Below are positions 1-9,521 of a stretch of DNA of 64,000 bases, in pieces; positions within the stretch are counted from its first letter, which is position 1; every line of letters starts with the position of its first letter. The notes under the pieces were generated by a model. It worked only from the letters and a program-made list of their open reading frames with translations, made no database searches and was not told where the DNA came from. The position numbers were made by a program, and so were the translations under genes. Source of the stretch: Streptomyces griseoruber (lineage in GTDB: Bacteria > Actinomycetota > Actinomycetes > Streptomycetales > Streptomycetaceae); assembly GCF_001514205.1 (NCBI RefSeq), contig NZ_KQ948767.1:240343-304342 (forward strand), in the 5' to 3' direction.

Positions 1-904
1 TGGACACGCGGGAACCTTTTTCTTCGGGGACATGGCGGTCGTCTGCATGCGGGAGTCACGCGGTGCGTGGCCGCTCCGCGTGAGGTGCGGTGGGTGGCTG
101 CATGCGTCGGCGCCGGGACCCAAGGGGTTCGTCGGCGCCGTGCGACGTCATCCAGAGAAGCAGGGTCGGAGGCCGTCCGCAAAGACCCCTTGTGCTAGTT
201 GTGGTCGTATTCGGTGGTGCGGCTGTTGGTGTGAGCTGGCTCTCAATGTGCAGGTCGGAGCGGTAATTGGCATGGACGTGACGTACGTTTTGCACTACTA
301 GTGGCGTTAGTGGGTGATGTGGGTCATGTGTGGTGCTTCACCGTTCGGGCCCGTTCCCGTCGTCCCCGCATCCGCGGGGACGTTCCCCGGCTCGTGGAGA
401 AGCTCCAGCCGCTGTACGGGCTGCTCCCCGCGCCGGGAGTGTCGCCGACCTTGCGCGGGAGTCCTTGACGAACTCCTCGCCGACAGCCGCACCCACGTCG
501 ACGCGATGGCCGGGCGCGGGCGGCGAGGGTGTCGGCCGCAAGCCCCCGCAGCGCCGGTCCCGGCCTTCGATTCGCAGACGCCGGAGCGGGGCGGCGCCTG
601 CGTTTGCGTGGGCGGGGGGCCGCGGGGGATGTTCCGGCTGCGGCCGGTGGTGGAGAACGCGGGCGTCGTCGGCGGCCGTATCGCCTTCAGCGTCCGCGCC
701 GAGAAGAAGGACCTGATCGACGTCGGCGGGAAGGCGGACTTCCCTGGCGTACGGCGCGACGTCGTCCGGCGGCGCGGCAGTGCCGAGGGGTACCGGTACG
801 GCAGCAGCCCCGGCGGGGCTGTCCGCGATCCGGGGCAGGCCGGTCACAGGAACGTCGACCGGCCCCACTTAGCGATCTTGAGGTGGGTTCTGGGAAAGAG
901 TTTC
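1..904. other. unassigned stretch with no convincing gene
   Basis: Several overlapping open frames occur on both strands, but they are low-complexity Arg/Pro/Gly-rich translations of GC-rich DNA and none shows a recognisable domain, a good ribosome binding site or a consistent start. The only structured element seen is a hyphenated palindrome resembling a type I-E CRISPR repeat, listed separately. Confidence 0.5.
359..387 (+). repeat. single type I-E-like CRISPR repeat (possible array relic)
   Basis: A 29-base stretch has the architecture of actinobacterial type I-E repeats: a GTCGTCCCCGC left arm, a short loop, a GCGGGGAC right arm and a GTTCCC end. About 61-62 bases downstream (near 420-448) lies a weaker version with the CCCCGC...GGGA core, which would fit a degenerate terminal repeat after one spacer of about 32 bases. 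No cas gene is present in the window and no further copies were seen. It could equally be a chance GC-rich hairpin. Confidence 0.3.
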
Positions 905-1150
905 GGCCCACTTGGCCATCGCGTGGCGGGAAGGGCGCGGCAGCGAGAGTGACGACACGTCCGCTGCTGTCGTCCAGGGCACCTTCCAGGAGGCGCGACG
1001 CCCGGCCTTGACCGCGGAATACCGGGGCAACGCCGATGTGGCTGATCCAGAGCGTGTCCTTCTCGATCGCTCTCAGGTATCCGACGGCCTCGGTCGTGCG
1101 CACCTCCCACCCGGCGAGCGGTCCGGGCCTGGGCAGGCCCGCGAGGTCGA
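905..1150 (-). pseudogene. GNAT N-acetyltransferase fragment
   Basis: The minus-strand translation contains a stretch typical of GNAT acetyltransferases: a predicted beta4 segment followed by the acetyl-CoA pyrophosphate-binding motif VAPVFRGQGRASRLLEGAL (the R/Q-x-x-G-x-G/A signature). The surrounding frame is Arg/Pro-rich and does not look coding, so only about 80 residues of a usual 150-residue domain survive. It lies just downstream of the polyprenyl synthetase gene on the same strand. Truncated remnant; substrate not assignable. Confidence 0.5.
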
Positions 1151-1237
1151 TCCGAGCCCCAGGCCTCCTTCGGGCCGGGGCGGGATCCTGACCGCCGCCG
1201 ACGATCCTCGTCGATCCTGCCTGTTCCGTGGAACCGT

Positions 1238-2308
1238 TCACATGGCCCGCTCAACGCTCCACAGCGGCAGTTGCTCGAAGAAGGTGACCGCCTCCTCCCG
1301 CCACTGTGTACGCCAGCCGGCGGCCATCTCGGACGCCTGTCGTGCAGAGCGGCGCATGTCCGCCTGCATGATCCTCGGCACGCCGCGGCGCTCCCCGATC
1401 TCCCGGACGGCGGCGATGGTCTGCGGCGTGCAGGACGGGTCACCGAGCGCGGCTTGCACGATGCGACGCTCTCTGTCGTCGACGACTGCCAGCAGGGCAC
1501 GGACGGTGTAGCTGTGCTTGCCGTCGCGCAGGTCGGTGCCGCAAGGCTTTCCCATGACGGCCGCGTCCCCGAACAGGTCCAGGTAGTCATCGCGCATCTG
1601 TCCACCGATCCCCACCAGCCGTGCGTACTCACGCAGCTTCTTCTCCATACGCGCAGGCTGCTCGCCTGCGGCCAGGAGGCCGAGCTGCATGGGTGCGAGG
1701 ATCGAGTAGCGGGCGGACTTGTAGTCGGTCACGCAGTGCAGGACCTCCTCGTCCGGTGCGGCGGCGAAGTCGCGTTCCATGTCGATGATCTGGCCCACGA
1801 ACGTGTCGGCCGCCGCACGGGTCTGCACCTCGACCATGGCCTGGCGCACCTCGGCCGGTACTTTCGCCTCCAGCAGCACCTGCAGCGACAGGGCGAGGGC
1901 GAGGTCACCCGCAAGCACGGTCAGACCGAGAGCGGTCTGCGGGCGGCCGGGAAACCGCTCGCGGTAGGCGTAGTAGGTGGACGGACCGCCGCGGCGGGTG
2001 GGGCTGTCATCGATGAGGTCGTCATGCACCAAGCCGTGGGTCTGCAACAGCTCGATGCTCAGGGCGGCGGCATCAAGTCCCTCGACCGGATCGTCCGTCA
2101 CCAGACGCGCCGCCTCATGCAGGACAACGACCCGCATCCGCTTCCCGCCCCGCAGGGACAACTCCCTCAGCAACCCCAGGCACTCTGGGGCGAACTGGCT
2201 GAACGACGGCGCATCAAGTCCGGCGCCCACCGTGTCGAAGTACGCCTCGAAGAGCGTGTTGAACCGCTGTTCGTGGCCGTTCGCACGCTCAAGGATCTGC
2301 TGGGTCAT
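1238..2308 (-). CDS. polyprenyl (isoprenyl) diphosphate synthase
   Basis: This 356-residue all-helical trans-prenyltransferase condenses isopentenyl diphosphate with an allylic diphosphate to make a C10-C40 chain in the cytoplasm. The first aspartate-rich motif is HDDLIDD (D96, D97, D100) followed by SPTRRGGPS, and the second is MRDDYLD near residues 238-244; GGKRMR near 54-59 binds diphosphate. The ATG at 2308 is chosen because AGGAAGAA precedes it by about 8 bases; an upstream in-frame extension to 2518 is Arg/Pro-rich and unlikely. No terpene cyclase, squalene/phytoene or menaquinone gene lies nearby, so chain length and pathway are open. It resembles the geranylgeranyl/farnesyl group common in Streptomyces. 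Confidence 0.9.
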   Translation of the reverse strand: MTQQILERANGHEQRFNTLFEAYFDTVGAGLDAPSFSQFAPECLGLLRELSLRGGKRMRVVVLHEAARLVTDDPVEGLDAAALSIELLQTHGLVHDDLIDDSPTRRGGPSTYYAYRERFPGRPQTALGLTVLAGDLALALSLQVLLEAKVPAEVRQAMVEVQTRAAADTFVGQIIDMERDFAAAPDEEVLHCVTDYKSARYSILAPMQLGLLAAGEQPARMEKKLREYARLVGIGGQMRDDYLDLFGDAAVMGKPCGTDLRDGKHSYTVRALLAVVDDRERRIVQAALGDPSCTPQTIAAVREIGERRGVPRIMQADMRRSARQASEMAAGWRTQWREEAVTFFEQLPLWSVERAM

Positions 2309-2981
2309 CCCGCGTTCTTCCTGCTCGGGCGCTGTCGGAGGACAATGCCGTACACCTGCGATGGTAGGGGGCCGGTGCCTGTGGCTGCTCATGGAGCCAT
2401 GAGGTGTACTGGGTGGCCCTGACCGTTTCGTCCGCGCAGAGCGCAATCCGTGGCCGGCGGGAAGCCGGCTTCGTGCAGAACCCGCCGCACTTGCTCCCAG
2501 CGAGACGTGATCATCCACTCCGACTCCTGCCGTGCCCGCGTCATCTGCAGGATGTCCCGGATCTGCGCCGCTTCGCGTTCGTCGAGGTCGGCCCGTCCCA
2601 ACAGCAGGTGAAGCCGATCCCGTTGGACCGGGCCCGCGCTCTGCAGTCCCGGGGCCGGCAGAACCGTCCGCTAGCCGACCAAGCGCACGCCGTCACAGGT
2701 CTGGGCGGCTCGAGGTTCCTGCGGACTGTCACGGTCAAGGAAGGACTGCCGCCGAATGACCTACCACCGGCGGGACGGCTTTCAGATGTCGGAGGAGAGC
2801 GAGATCTGGATCTCCTACGAGAGGCGATCTTCGAAGCGGAACTGCACCGGGGCACCAACGTCATCACCGGGATCATCGCCCCGCACGCCAAGAAGACCGG
2901 ACGGCGAATGGATCCGCCTGGTCCTGGAGCAGCTCGGCGGCCTCAAGGCCCCCTCGAAGTCCTGACCCGCATGGAACGCTG
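2309..2981. other. unassigned stretch between polyprenyl synthase and IS5 relic
   Basis: Short frames on both strands (for example a 70-codon minus frame near 2389-2601 and a plus frame ending at 2982) lack recognisable domains and clear ribosome binding sites. They may be debris of genes broken by the adjacent IS element, but I cannot identify a family. Confidence 0.4.
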
Positions 2982-3430
2982 ATGAACACCATCAACGAGA
3001 CCCGGCCGCCGGCAGTGCGCCTGCGGCGCCATCCCCGCGACACCACGGAGGCCGAACGGGCCGTCCTCGAACCGCTGCTGCCCGTCCCCGCCTGCGAACT
3101 GCCCATGAGCGGACCTCCGGAGAAGCATCCGCGCCGCAAAGTGGAGGGCGGTACCCGTCGGCTTCGGGATCCCCTGGCGCACGGTCTACGGGTCTTCCAC
3201 CCGCGGATTCGACGGCGCACGCTGATCAACGGCAGGAAGCGGCACCTGGCGGTCGACATGCGAGGCAGACGCTGACCGTCATGGTCGCCATGGCCACGCC
3301 GCACGACAGTCGCGCCTGACCCACCCCTGACTCGCAGGTGTCCCGCCGCAAGGACCAGGACCGCTTCGCCGTCCTCGCCAAGCGGTGGCGAGTCGAACGG
3401 GCGATCTCGCGGATCATGGACGCCGGTTGG
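2982..3430 (+). pseudogene. decayed IS5-family (DDE) transposase
   Basis: The first block reads like the N-terminus of Streptomyces IS5-family transposases (TEAERAVLEPLLPVPAC, then PEKHPRR), followed by remnants of WRTVYG. The catalytic-core neighbourhood appears as INGRKRHLAVDMRG, and near 3338-3430 a C-terminal block SRRKDQDRFAVL...RRW-type is recognisable (KRWRVERAI). These blocks lie in different frames and lack the DNA that should separate them (several hundred bases in an intact about 270-residue transposase), so the element has internal deletions and frameshifts. Inverted ends were not found. It marks past insertion upstream of the SpoIIE phosphatase gene. Confidence 0.75.
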
Positions 3431-3812
3431 AGCTCTGCCGGAGGAGGTATCGGCCTGCTCACCGGCCATGGGGGAGTGGGGGAGTGGGGGGGGCACGGCC
3501 GTCCGAGCCGCGAAGCCCGCGCCCCTGGTCCCGGCATAACCGTCGTGACGGGTACGTCTACGGCCCGCCCGAAATGACCTCGGCCGTGCGCAGCGCCCTC
3601 AGCGCCCCGCGCAGGCTGGACGTTCCCCCGGCAGGTGCGCACCGGGCGGTTCGGCCGGCCCGACGTGCGAAGCCGACGACCAGTGGGGCTGTTGGTACTG
3701 CGGGGGCGTTCCTCGACTTCAGTGACTGATGTGGTGGCAGAGGCGATGAGGTGTCGGCGGGCACGGGTCGCTCGAAAGGCAGGCCCGTGACTAAGCGGGG
3801 TGACCAATGCTA
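3431..3812. other. intergenic region upstream of the SpoIIE phosphatase gene
   Basis: This stretch holds the tail of IS5 debris and a low-complexity G-rich run (GGGGGAGTGGGGGAGTGGGG near 3471-3490). It presumably carries the promoter of the downstream gene, but no convincing -35/-10 pair or gene was recognised. Confidence 0.4.
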
Positions 3813-3822
3813 GAAAGGCCGG

Positions 3823-6504
3823 ATGGAAGACCGTTTTGCCCGAGTTTCGTATGCGTCGCGGCTATGGTCACTGGTGCGGAAGAACACGCGAAGCGTCGCG
3901 GGGCAGATGTTCCTCATGCAGGTGACGCTGGTGGTGCTGCTCGTGGCATTCGCCGTCTTCGCCCTTGTCCTGCAGTCACAGCGGCACACCAGCGCCGAGG
4001 CCAAACGGAGATCCATAGCCGTCGCGCAGACATTCGCGCATTCCCCGGGCGTGCTGCCCGCCCTGCGAGCCCCCGATCCCTCGAAAGTCCTGCAGCCGCT
4101 GACCGAAGCGGGACGCAAGTCCGCAGGCGTCGACTTCGTCGTGGTCATGGACACGAAAGGGATCCGCTACACCCATCCCCTGCCGGACCGGATCGGGAAG
4201 CGGTTCGTAGGAAAGATCGAGCCGTCGCTGGCGGGGAAGGTCTATACCGAAAGCGTGCACGGCCCCCTGGGCCAGGAAGTCCAGGCGACTGTGCCCATCC
4301 GGAACGCCCGGGGCCACGTCGTGGCCCTCGTCTCCGCCGGGCTGAAAGTCAAGAACGTGACCGGTCTGGTGGAGCGGCAAATACCGATCATCCTGACCGC
4401 CGGGGCAGGCGCACTCGGAGCGGCCACCGCCGCCACGGTGCTGGTGAGCAGGCGGCTGCGACGGCAGACGCACAGCCTGGCCCCGAACGAGATGGCCCGC
4501 ATGTACGAGCACCACGACACCGTGCTGCACTCCGTGCGCGAAGGGGTGCTCATCGTCAATGACGAGGGGCGATTGCTGCTGGCGAACGACGAGGCCAGGC
4601 GGCTCCTGGAGCTGCCCCCGGACGCAGAGGGGCAGCATGTGTCCCAGATGCCCACCCTCGAGCCTGAAATGATGTCGTTGCTCAGCTCCGGCCGCGAGGC
4701 CAATGACGAGGTGCATTTGGCCGGATCGCGGCTGCTGGTGGTCAACCAGAGGCTCACGGATTGCGGCGGAGGCCCCAAGGGCACGGTTGTGACGCTGCGC
4801 GATTCCACGGAGCTGCGGGCAGTGTCCGGCAGGGCCGAGATCACAGGTGAGCGACTGAAGCTGCTCTACGACGCCGGACTGAGCATCGGCACCACGCTGG
4901 ACGTGATCCAGACGGCCGACGAACTCGCCCGGATCGCCGTCCCTCGTTTCGCGGACTTCGTCACCGTGGACCTGGCCGACGCCGTACTGCACGGCGAGGA
5001 ACCGGCGAGCACGGCAAAGGGAATGAGACGCGTCGCCGTATGCGGTGTCCGGGACGACCAGCCGCTCTACGAGAAAGGCCGGCTGATCGACTTCCTGCCC
5101 TCCACCCCCCAGGCACGCGGCTACGGCAGCGGCCGCTCGGAACTGGTGGCAGACCTCTCCACCGCAACGGGCTGGCATCTGCAGGACCCGGAGCGCACCG
5201 AACAGATAGTGGACTACGGCATCCATTCGCTCATAGCGGCTCCCATCCAGGCCCGCGGTGTCGTGCTGGGCATGGTCAACTTCTGGCGTTCCGAGGAGCA
5301 CGCCCCCTTCGACCAGGAGGAGCTCTCACTGGCGGAGGAACTGGTGGCTCGTGCCGCGGTCAGCATCGACAACGCCCGCCGGTACACGCGCGAGCACGCC
5401 CTGGCGGTCACCCTCCAGCGCAGCCTGCTGCCGCGAGGCCTGCCCGAGCAGAGCGCCCTCGACGTCGGCTACCGGTACCTCCCGGCCCAGTCAGGGGTGA
5501 GCGGAGACTGGTTCGATGTGATTCCCCTCCCGGGCAGCCGCGTGGCGCTGGTCGTCGGTGACGTGGTCGGTCACGGCCTGCACGCCGCCGCCACCATGGG
5601 GCGGCTGCGGACCGCAGTGCACAACTTCGCCACGCTCGATCTGCCGCCCGATGAACTGCTGAGTCATCTGGACGACCTGGTCGGGCGCATCGACCAGGAC
5701 GAATCGTGCACGGACAGCCCCGCCGCCGTCGTGGGCGCCACCTGCCTGTACGCGATCTACGACCCTACGACGCGCCGCTGCACCATGGCACGCGCGGGGC
5801 ACCTGGCTCCCGCACTGGTCCATCCTGACGGAAACGTCACCTTTCCCGACCTGCCGCCGGGTCCGCCACTGGGGCTCGGGGGCATGCCCTTCCAGGCCGC
5901 TGAGCTGGACATCGCCGAAGGCTCCCAGCTCGTCCTGTACACCGACGGTCTCATCGAGGACCGGACCCGCGACCTCGACGAAGGAATGGAACTCCTGCGC
6001 AAAGCCCTGGCGGGTCACCCTGAGCGCGAGCCGGAGGAGAGCTGCCAGGCCGTGCTGGGATCGCTGCTGCCCGAACGCCCCACGGATGACGTGGCTTTGC
6101 TCATCGCCCGTACCCATGTGCTGCCGCCGGACCGGATCGCCGAGTGGGACGTGCCCCCCGATCCGGCCGCCGTCGCCGGGGTACGCGCCGCGGCGACCGA
6201 CAAGCTCGACGAGTGGGGGCTGTCCGAACTGGGCTTCAGCATGGAACTGGCGCTGAGCGAGCTCGTCACCAACGCTGTCCGCTACGGTTGCGAGCCGATC
6301 CACATGAGGCTGATCTACGACCGCACACTGATCTGCGAGGTGGCTGACGGCAGCAGTACCTCGCCCCACTTGCGGTATGCGCTGACGACCGACGAAGGCG
6401 GCCGGGGGCTGTTCCTGGTGTCGCAGTTGACCGAGCGCTGGGGAACCCGGTACACGCCCCAGGGCAAGGTGATCTGGGCCGAGCAGGCGCTACCGAAACC
6501 CTGA
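3823..6504 (+). CDS. membrane sensor SpoIIE-family protein phosphatase with RsbW-like kinase domain
   Basis: An 893-residue multidomain signalling protein. Visible in order: TM helix 1 (about 28-51), an extracytoplasmic sCache-like sensor (about 52-186, DFVVVMDTKGIRYTHP), TM helix 2 (about 187-209), a PAS domain (about 228-330), a GAF domain (about 345-520), a PP2C/SpoIIE serine phosphatase (about 550-750, with GDWFDVIPLP, VVGDVVGHG and LYTDGLIED metal-binding segments) and a C-terminal HATPase_c/anti-sigma-factor kinase-like domain (about 770-890, ELALSELVTNAVRYG, EGGRGLFLV). Family knowledge: such proteins dephosphorylate anti-anti-sigma factors and may also rephosphorylate them, linking an external or redox cue to a sigma-factor partner switch. 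No sigma or anti-sigma gene is adjacent, so the partner is unknown. The ATG at 3823 follows AAAGG. Confidence 0.9.
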   Translation: MEDRFARVSYASRLWSLVRKNTRSVAGQMFLMQVTLVVLLVAFAVFALVLQSQRHTSAEAKRRSIAVAQTFAHSPGVLPALRAPDPSKVLQPLTEAGRKSAGVDFVVVMDTKGIRYTHPLPDRIGKRFVGKIEPSLAGKVYTESVHGPLGQEVQATVPIRNARGHVVALVSAGLKVKNVTGLVERQIPIILTAGAGALGAATAATVLVSRRLRRQTHSLAPNEMARMYEHHDTVLHSVREGVLIVNDEGRLLLANDEARRLLELPPDAEGQHVSQMPTLEPEMMSLLSSGREANDEVHLAGSRLLVVNQRLTDCGGGPKGTVVTLRDSTELRAVSGRAEITGERLKLLYDAGLSIGTTLDVIQTADELARIAVPRFADFVTVDLADAVLHGEEPASTAKGMRRVAVCGVRDDQPLYEKGRLIDFLPSTPQARGYGSGRSELVADLSTATGWHLQDPERTEQIVDYGIHSLIAAPIQARGVVLGMVNFWRSEEHAPFDQEELSLAEELVARAAVSIDNARRYTREHALAVTLQRSLLPRGLPEQSALDVGYRYLPAQSGVSGDWFDVIPLPGSRVALVVGDVVGHGLHAAATMGRLRTAVHNFATLDLPPDELLSHLDDLVGRIDQDESCTDSPAAVVGATCLYAIYDPTTRRCTMARAGHLAPALVHPDGNVTFPDLPPGPPLGLGGMPFQAAELDIAEGSQLVLYTDGLIEDRTRDLDEGMELLRKALAGHPEREPEESCQAVLGSLLPERPTDDVALLIARTHVLPPDRIAEWDVPPDPAAVAGVRAAATDKLDEWGLSELGFSMELALSELVTNAVRYGCEPIHMRLIYDRTLICEVADGSSTSPHLRYALTTDEGGRGLFLVSQLTERWGTRYTPQGKVIWAEQALPKP

Positions 6505-6517
6505 GACTTGACGTGCT

Positions 6518-6537
6518 CCCTGGCTTGAAGGCCAGGG
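6518..6537 (+). other. stem-loop after SpoIIE gene / IS200-type end hairpin
   Basis: CCCTGGC-TTGAAG-GCCAGGG is a perfect 7-bp stem 14 bases after the phosphatase stop codon. The surrounding bases (ACGTGCTCCC...GGGCTTCCGG) resemble the subterminal hairpin regions of Streptomyces IS200/IS605 elements, and a tnpA relic follows at once. It may also act as a terminator. Confidence 0.5.
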
Positions 6538-6627
6538 CTTCCGGCCGGGGGCGTCCGACCCTTCCGGGGGCCTCCTGCCTCAACGCGCGGTGCGGGCACG
6601 CGTGCCCGTCTTACCGGCCAAGCTCCT

Positions 6628-6802
6628 ATGACGAACGGTCTCATGGATGGCCAGAACGACTACAGGCGTGGCAGGCATGTCGTTTCGGGGATGCATGTGC
6701 ACTTGGTGTTCGTGACGAAGTACCGGCGCGGGGTGTTCAACGACGAGACGCTGACACGCTGCGAAGAGATCATGCGGAAGGTGTGCGAGGACTTCGAGGC
6801 GT
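6628..6802 (+). pseudogene. truncated IS200/IS605-family Y1 transposase (tnpA)
   Basis: The first about 58 codons match the N-terminus of HUH/Y1 single-strand transposases: RRGRHVVSGMHVHLVFVTKY followed by RRGVFNDETLTRCEEIM and VCEDFEA. The homology stops abruptly near 6802, before the HUH histidine pair and the catalytic tyrosine, and the frame runs on into unrelated DNA to a stop at 6906. Only about 40 percent of a normal about 140-residue TnpA remains. The downstream part belongs to a different, minus-strand gene remnant, so this is a chimeric junction. Confidence 0.75.
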
Positions 6803-7285
6803 GCAGTTCCCGCCAGCGGTCACGAAATGCCGCCAACGGGCTGCGAAGCCGCTCGGCGGTCCTGATCCCCAGCGTCTTCAGGGCATCCTGTCCGGCAGGC
6901 TCGTGAGATGTGAAGTGGGGAGCATGGTCGTCGCCGGGCTCGGGGTCGATCCAGTCCAGATAGGTTCCGTAGAAATGGGTGACAACGTCGCAGACAGCTT
7001 CGGCCTGGGTGGCAGCATCGGGGCTGACGATCCTGACCCGTTCCGTGGGCTGGCGTACCGCTTCCCAGGCCCGCGCAGCAAACGCCGAGCAGGACGTCGT
7101 CCGGGTCGACCACCACCAATTACGTGACCGTCCACACGCCTGGCGATCGCCGGTGCAGCCGGGCCAGGTCCCCGCTCTTCGGGCAGAGCCGGATCGGTCT
7201 CTCCCGGGCGTCCACACCTGACAGCACCGGCACTCGACCTCCCCGATGTGACGGTCAGCGGCGGTGTCCGCACTGACTTGCACCA
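6803..7285 (-). pseudogene. remnant of an unidentified protein gene
   Basis: On the minus strand a protein-like stretch can be read just inside the IS200 junction (HFYGTYLDWIDPEP, then DALKTLGIRTAERLRSP and AAFRDRWREL). Further upstream, sense switches between frames (VVVDPDDVLLGV in another frame), so the gene is frameshifted as well as cut by the IS200 relic. I do not recognise the family. Composition matches the surroundings. Confidence 0.35.
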
Positions 7286-7740
7286 CACCATCGGGCTCCT
7301 GCTGGACTCGACGGCGATCCAGACCGCCTTCGGATCATCCGCCTGTACGCTCCCGGGCCGGGTACGGACGGTCACCGCAGTGAGGTCTGCGGAAGACGAC
7401 TCTTCCTGAGCTGTTCACCAGGTACAGATACACGAATGCGGTCCTCAACTTCCGTGAACTTGTCTTCCCACGGCTCCACTTTGTGCACCCTTCCACTCCT
7501 CAACCGCCAGCTCCTCGAGGTGGTCCCCTCCTGCTGCAGTGCGGATCCAACACTCGCGAGCCTCGTCTTCACGAAACGCCGACAGTCCTCCTGCTTGCTT
7601 GATTCAGGCGGGCCGAGTCGTCGACTTCATCCACCACCGCGCCTTCGCCGGGCGCGCGCGACCTACAGCCTGTCCGACGAGCGTGCGGTGCCGCTCGGCC
7701 GTGCACCGTTGAAGGCGACCTCTGGCCGCGCCGCCCGCGA
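7286..7740. other. unassigned stretch downstream of the glycan island
   Basis: Only short frames without recognisable domains occur here. The region separates the IS200/hypothetical debris from the 3-prime end of the GH43 gene. No clear terminator hairpin was identified. Confidence 0.4.
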
Positions 7741-9510
7741 TCACATGAGCGGCACCGTCTCGCCAGGTGCGATGCCGCCTTCGCCGAACGCGTCCACCGC
7801 CACCCAATACTCCGCGTCGGCATTGAGCGAGCGCAGGTCCAGAGAGGTCCGCTCGTACACCAGCCAGCTGTGATAGAGCTTCTGCGGATGGCGGCCGTAG
7901 CGGATGTTGTAGCCGGTGGCCGCGGTGGCGAGGTCCCACTCGATATGCGCGGTGCGGCCGTCGACGCGGCCGGCCCGGGCACGAACCGGGCGCGGGGCCA
8001 CGCCGTCACCCGTGCCGAAGACCCGTACACCGCTGACCGCGAAGACGCCGTCGAACGGCATGCGGCCGCCGGTGACCCGGACGAACCGGGCGCGCAGCGG
8101 TGCGTCGAGCACGATGAATGCGTGCGGGGCATCGGTGTCCGTCTCTCGGTGGTCGCGTACAACGGTCCATCGCTGCCCGTCCTGCGAGACCTCCACCAGG
8201 GTCTCGGCCGGCTGATGACGGGGAAAGATTCCGCGCCAGAACTGAGGGTTCCAGTCCGCTCCTTCGGGGACCGGTGGGGCGATGTCTCCCAGCCCGTGGT
8301 CGGCCAAGTTGACCTGCACGGCGTGCACGGTCTTGCTCACGCCGAGGTCGATGGTCAGAGACTCCCCGGGTTTGCGGCCCCCTGCCGCCCACCAGGTGCG
8401 GATGTCCTCGTCGACTGCGGATGCCGGGGTGTGGCCGGGGGCGGCTGAGGAGGCGGTGGTGCGCGCCTTGTAGGACAGCAGCATCCAGGGCGGGGGTGTC
8501 CACGGGTCGAACGGACCGTCCGGGAGGACGAAGGGGTGGTCGGCGAAGTTCTGGTTGCAGAAGAGCACGCCGTCCTGGTCGAACCCGGCGGGGAAGATCC
8601 CGATGCGCCGCTCGAAGTCGTCGTTCACCGAGATGCGCATGGTCGACGCGTGCCACCAGTTTCCGTGACGGTCCTGGAAGGTGCTTCCATGGCCCGCCCC
8701 GGTGATGAAACCTCCTGGTTTCGAAGAGAACGGGCTGTCGAGTGAGTACTGGAAGGGGCCCAGCGGGGATGGGGCCGTGTAGTAGCCGTCGGCGTAGGTG
8801 TTGAGCTGCGTGGCGGGCGCCGCGTACTGCAGGTAGTAGGTTCCGTCGTGCTTGGTCATCCACGCGCCCTCGATGTACGGGTTGCCCTGGAGGGCGAGGA
8901 GTTGGTCCTGTTCAGGTCGCGTCGGTGTGGCGGCAAGGTCCTCCCCGACCTGTTCCCAGCCGTGAGCGGCGACATCGGCCCGGATCAAGGGCTCCGGTTC
9001 GCCGATTCGCTCGAAGGTGTCCGAGAGCCGCACCCCGTAGAGGGGTGTTTTGTTGTCGCAACCCCAGTAGAGGTAGACGGCGCCGTCGTCATCCTGGAAC
9101 AGGTTCGGGTCCCAGAAGGGGAAGGTGCCCGGTGTGACCTCGACGAAGTCGTCCGCCAACGGATCCACGCTGCGGAAGAAGGGGCAGTTGGCTTCTTTCC
9201 TGGACGCGCTGATGTGCAGGGCTCCGTCGATCTCCCGGACATCCGGTGCGTAGTCCAGGGCGGGCAGCTTGGACGTCGCGCGGTACTCCCATCGCAGCAG
9301 ATCCGCCGAGTGCCAGAACCCCGCCGACATCGACACGAACATGTAGAAGCGGCCCCGGTACAGCACGACGGAAGGGTCCGCCGCCTCTCGGTGGACGGAC
9401 CGCCGCGGCTCACCGTGGTCCGTGCCGTCGCGGCTGCCGGAGGCGCGAATGTCCTGGTAGCGGTAGGCGAGGTCGAGGGGATTGCACATCACGCGCTGGG
9501 AAGAATGCAT
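7741..9510 (-). CDS. GH43-family glycoside hydrolase with CBM32-like and FN3 domains
   Basis: A 589-residue five-bladed-propeller hydrolase, probably an arabinofuranosidase, xylosidase or galactan exo-enzyme. The GH43 triad is readable: base D45 (AADPSVV), pKa modulator D134 (FWDPNLFQDDDG) and acid E214 (NPYIEGAW). Residues about 350-500 form an F5/8-type C (CBM32-like) module (DEDIRTWWAAGG...FVRVTGG), and about 505-589 an FN3-like domain. There is no signal peptide, so it likely acts inside the cell on imported oligosaccharides. The ATG at 9510 follows GGAGA; it lies 11 bases after the GH5 gene, in one operon with GH5 and GH42. Exact substrate is uncertain. Confidence 0.88.
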   Translation of the reverse strand: MHSSQRVMCNPLDLAYRYQDIRASGSRDGTDHGEPRRSVHREAADPSVVLYRGRFYMFVSMSAGFWHSADLLRWEYRATSKLPALDYAPDVREIDGALHISASRKEANCPFFRSVDPLADDFVEVTPGTFPFWDPNLFQDDDGAVYLYWGCDNKTPLYGVRLSDTFERIGEPEPLIRADVAAHGWEQVGEDLAATPTRPEQDQLLALQGNPYIEGAWMTKHDGTYYLQYAAPATQLNTYADGYYTAPSPLGPFQYSLDSPFSSKPGGFITGAGHGSTFQDRHGNWWHASTMRISVNDDFERRIGIFPAGFDQDGVLFCNQNFADHPFVLPDGPFDPWTPPPWMLLSYKARTTASSAAPGHTPASAVDEDIRTWWAAGGRKPGESLTIDLGVSKTVHAVQVNLADHGLGDIAPPVPEGADWNPQFWRGIFPRHQPAETLVEVSQDGQRWTVVRDHRETDTDAPHAFIVLDAPLRARFVRVTGGRMPFDGVFAVSGVRVFGTGDGVAPRPVRARAGRVDGRTAHIEWDLATAATGYNIRYGRHPQKLYHSWLVYERTSLDLRSLNADAEYWVAVDAFGEGGIAPGETVPLM

Positions 9511-9521
9511 CGTTCGGTCTC

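Noticed and set aside
1238..2308. Terpene or carotenoid biosynthetic cluster around the polyprenyl synthase
   Set aside because: No cyclase, phytoene synthase, P450 or prenyltransferase partner lies within the window; the gene stands alone.
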